From Anaerolineales bacterium (GTDB lineage: Bacteria > Chloroflexota > Anaerolineae > Anaerolineales > UBA6663): a stretch of 6,927 nt of DNA. Position numbers and translations under genes: made by a program. The notes under the pieces were generated by a model. That model did no database searches. It had not been told where the DNA came from and saw only the letters and a program-made list of their open reading frames with translations. The stretch lies in contig JAEURL010000662.1 of NCBI GenBank assembly GCA_016789165.1, positions 1-6,927 on the forward strand, in the 5' to 3' direction. Shown here in pieces: positions 5,512 through 6,927 of this stretch (position 1 is the first letter of the stretch; every line of letters starts with the position of its first letter).

Positions 5512-6387
5512 CTATCGGCCGCCCGGCCGGCGCAAACGGCGCTCCATCCACGGCGCCACCACGATACCGACGCCGAAGCCCACCACCACGGACAGCAGCG
5601 CGAAACCAGTCGGGCTGACCGGCCGCGGGGCCGCCTGGGCCTGCACGTCCAGGGCCGAGTTCATGGCGTCCACGGGCACGGGGGTCGGCGTGACGTGCAC
5701 GGCCGCCGTCTGCATGGCCTCCGTGGTGTGGCAGGCGTTGCAGGTGGTCACCTTGACGTCGAAGCTGTGGTCGCGCATCAGGTGCGGGTCCGCCGCCGGG
5801 TCATCCGGCTGGGTCAGGTGGCAATCCGCGCAGGTCATGCCTTCCACCGTGAGGTGGGCCTGGTGCGCGAAGTTTGAGTCGGTGTCTTTGTGGCAGTTGG
5901 CGCACAGCATGGAGGGGTTGTCGCCCTTCATCTCCTGGCCGGTGGCGTGCGCGTCGTGGCAGTCCACGCAGTTCATGTCCTGCTGGCCGTGCTGGCTCAC
6001 CTGCCAGGCCAACTGGGTGGCCTTGTGGCATTGGCCGCAGCGGTCCGGCGAGCGGTCCAGCGAGGCCGGCGTGTCCGGGTGATCCGGCAGCACCAGGTGG
6101 CAGGTCTCGCACTGCAGGCCCTCCAGCGCGTGGCAGCTCAGGCAGGCCTGCGGCTTGCCCTGCTCTTCCCACAGCGTCTTGAAGTTCCCGGTGGCCGCGG
6201 CGCCGTGCTGGCCGGCGTCCATGGCGGTGAAGAAACTCGCGTGGCAGTCCTGGCAGGTCTGCGTGTCCGGCACGGCCGCCGGCGGCTGATCCGCCTGCGC
6301 CAGGGCCACGGAGACCAGCAGCAAGGGCAGGGCAAATGCTCCCCCAACTAGCCCACGGAAAATCCAACTCTTGATCATGGTTGTCAT
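5512..6387 (-). CDS. Octahaem c-type cytochrome with signal peptide and C-terminal membrane anchor
   Basis: This 291-residue protein has eight CxxCH haem-attachment sites, at residues 45, 82, 93, 117, 140, 162, 186 and 216. Haems 2 and 3 are unusually close (11 residues). Candidate distal ligands include H61 and H133 (both in QHG) and H103, H147, H175, H178, H202, H207 and H231. A Sec signal covers about residues 5-32 (a hydrophobic run ending AQA). After the haem domain comes a Pro/Ala/Val linker (232-260), then a helix at about 261-280 and a basic tail (RRLRR), so the C terminus stays inside and the haem domain is tethered outside. I chose ATG 6387 for GGAGG six bases upstream and the signal peptide directly after it; reading further upstream gives 90 codons of unrelated sequence overlapping the preceding gene. 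It looks like the electron-entry or exit subunit for the Fe-S/NrfD pair, comparable in position to DsrJ, NrfB, HmcA or ActA. Its physiological partner is unknown. Confidence 0.9.
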   Translation of the reverse strand: MTTMIKSWIFRGLVGGAFALPLLLVSVALAQADQPPAAVPDTQTCQDCHASFFTAMDAGQHGAAATGNFKTLWEEQGKPQACLSCHALEGLQCETCHLVLPDHPDTPASLDRSPDRCGQCHKATQLAWQVSQHGQQDMNCVDCHDAHATGQEMKGDNPSMLCANCHKDTDSNFAHQAHLTVEGMTCADCHLTQPDDPAADPHLMRDHSFDVKVTTCNACHTTEAMQTAAVHVTPTPVPVDAMNSALDVQAQAAPRPVSPTGFALLSVVVGFGVGIVVAPWMERRLRRPGGR

Positions 6388-6404
6388 CCTTTCCCTCCGC
6401 CGGG

Positions 6405-6731
6405 CTACGCCAGGGCCGGCGCGCCGCGGAACACAGTGCAATCCAGACAGGTGGGCCGCAATTCGCCGCGCGGATCGCGGAACACCTGCCAGCAGGGCGT
6501 CTCCGGCTGCGCCGCCGCCGAGCAAGTCGCGCGGCGCTCGGGCGCACAGCCGCGCGTCTCCCAGCAGGGCGTGGCCAGGGCCGGTTGGCCGGCGCGCTTG
6601 GCGCGCACCGCCTCGCCCTCCGCCTGCCAGCGCGCATCCAGCCGGCGCAGCCACCACCCAATCAGGATGGTCAGGCCGAGCGGCACGCCCAGGCGCAACA
6701 GAAACCCCAGGAGGACGAAGAACGCGTCCAT
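6405..6731 (-). CDS. Small membrane-anchored protein with six-cysteine (CW-repeat) domain, function unknown
   Basis: This 108-residue protein has one N-terminal membrane helix (about residues 3-28, with R13 and P17 inside it), a charged linker beginning LRRLDARW (28-35), and a soluble part with six cysteines: C56, C62, C70, C80, C95 and C98. The soluble part is two related halves: TPCW (54-57) leading to TC (69-70), and TPCW (78-81) leading to TC (94-95), then C98. It recalls Cys-rich modules near the ends of bacterial sensor proteins (two-CW type), but that link is from memory and weak. AGGAGG at 6742-6737 is five bases from ATG 6731 and only two from ATG 6734, so I prefer 6731. It lies 17 bases before the cytochrome gene. 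The Arg pair after the helix predicts a cytoplasmic Cys domain, so it could bind a metal or Fe-S cluster, sense redox state or help assembly. Its helix closely matches that of the 38-aa protein upstream. Confidence 0.75.
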   Translation of the reverse strand: MDAFFVLLGFLLRLGVPLGLTILIGWWLRRLDARWQAEGEAVRAKRAGQPALATPCWETRGCAPERRATCSAAAQPETPCWQVFRDPRGELRPTCLDCTVFRGAPALA

Positions 6732-6744
6732 CATGGCCTCCTCT

Positions 6745-6861
6745 TTAGGCCAACAGTCTCCGCAGCAAGCTGCTGACCACAAACGTCACCGCCAACGGCA
6801 GCAGCAAACGAAACAGGATCATGCTGGTGACGACCCAAATGCCGAACATGGCGCCCTCCAT
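6745..6861 (-). CDS. 38-residue single-helix membrane microprotein
   Basis: This short gene starts at ATG 6861 and ends at TAA 6747-6745. AGGAGG (6870-6865) lies three bases before the start. A second in-frame ATG at 6849 has its own GGAGG (6859-6855) at five bases, giving a 34-residue form (MFGIWVV...) that is equally likely. Nearly the whole product is hydrophobic (about residues 6-33), broken by R18 and P22 and ending LLRRLLA. The Arg pair at the end suggests N-outside, C-inside. The stop lies 10-13 bases before the start of the next gene, whose AGGAGG directly follows it, so the two are surely co-transcribed. Residues 14-38 align without gaps to residues 9-33 of the next gene product with 11 identities. 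I do not recognise a family. It could be a small structural or assembly subunit of the NrfD complex. It is supported by ribosome sites, spacing and the paralogy. Confidence 0.66.
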   Translation of the reverse strand: MEGAMFGIWVVTSMILFRLLLPLAVTFVVSSLLRRLLA

Positions 6862-6891
6862 GCGCCTCCTGTGTGGGGGAAGCGCACTTCC

Positions 6892-6920
6892 ACTGTAGGC
6901 GGGCGCGCCGGCCAGGTAAA
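6892..6920 (-). promoter_or_regulatory. Candidate promoter of the cytochrome/Fe-S/NrfD operon
   Basis: On the minus strand, TTTACC (6920-6915; 4 of 6 to TTGACA), exactly 17 bases, then TACAGT (6897-6892; 4 of 6 to TATAAT). The start point would be near 6885, giving a leader of about 24 bases that contains the AGGAGG of the microprotein gene. The window ends seven bases upstream, so an operator or a further upstream gene cannot be seen. The operon could instead begin outside the window. Confidence 0.35.
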
Positions 6921-6927
6921 TCCGGCC

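Noticed and set aside
4786..5877. Long plus-strand open frame opposite the Fe-S and cytochrome genes
   Set aside because: His/Arg/Ala/Gly-rich, no domain, and antisense to the two cysteine-motif proteins; an artefact of stop-poor GC-rich DNA.
6388..6657. Ninety-codon N-terminal extension of the octahaem cytochrome
   Set aside because: It overlaps the Cys-rich small gene in another frame, is Ala/Gly/Arg-rich as in off-frame GC-rich DNA, and would bury the signal peptide and the GGAGG ribosome site.
1..6927. CRISPR array, tRNA/rRNA gene, insertion sequence or attachment site
   Set aside because: Reading the window found no regularly spaced direct repeats, tRNA-like or rRNA-like segments, transposase motifs or terminal inverted repeats.

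Overview
The window is GC-rich bacterial DNA. It looks like part of a Chloroflexota (Anaerolineae-like) chromosome. That assignment is an inference from three things: a mevalonate kinase next to an isopentenyl phosphate kinase, a combination known from archaea and from Chloroflexota such as Roseiflexus; a CHAT-domain protein; and a NrfD/multihaem respiratory module related to those common in that phylum. No 16S or other decisive marker is present.

Layout. (1) Positions 1-505, minus strand: the first 168 residues of a CHAT-family (caspase-like) protein that runs off the left edge. (2) Positions 506-664: a divergent promoter region. The rightward promoter has a perfect TATAAT ending 7 bases before the next ATG, so the rightward mRNA may be leaderless. 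(3) Positions 665-3359, plus strand: a tightly coupled operon of a UbiA-family decaprenyl-phosphate phosphoribosyltransferase-like protein, mevalonate kinase and isopentenyl phosphate kinase, joined by two ATGA stop/start overlaps. (4) Positions 3360-3442: a perfect 13-bp GC-rich hairpin between converging operons. (5) Positions 3443-6861, minus strand, read right to left: a 38-aa single-helix membrane microprotein, a 108-aa protein with one membrane helix and a six-cysteine domain, an octahaem c-type cytochrome with signal peptide and C-terminal membrane anchor, a Tat-exported ferredoxin-like protein with four [4Fe-4S] sites, and a NrfD/HybB-type integral membrane quinone-reactive subunit. 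A candidate promoter lies at 6892-6920.

How the genes fit together. The plus-strand operon supplies and uses isoprenoids. MVK makes mevalonate 5-phosphate, and IPK makes isopentenyl diphosphate from isopentenyl phosphate; the phosphomevalonate decarboxylase that would link them is not in the window. The UbiA-like enzyme would act on a polyprenyl phosphate end product. The minus-strand operon encodes an electron-transfer module (quinone pool / NrfD / four-cluster Fe-S protein / eight-haem cytochrome) on the outer face of the membrane, with no terminal catalytic subunit in view. It resembles DsrJOP, NrfBCD or a reduced alternative complex III.

The least expected observation is that the 38-aa microprotein and the membrane helix of the 108-aa Cys-rich protein align without gaps over 25 residues with 11 identities (R-L-x2-P-L-x2-T-x6-L-R-R-L-x-A). 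This points to a duplicated membrane module at the head of the respiratory operon.
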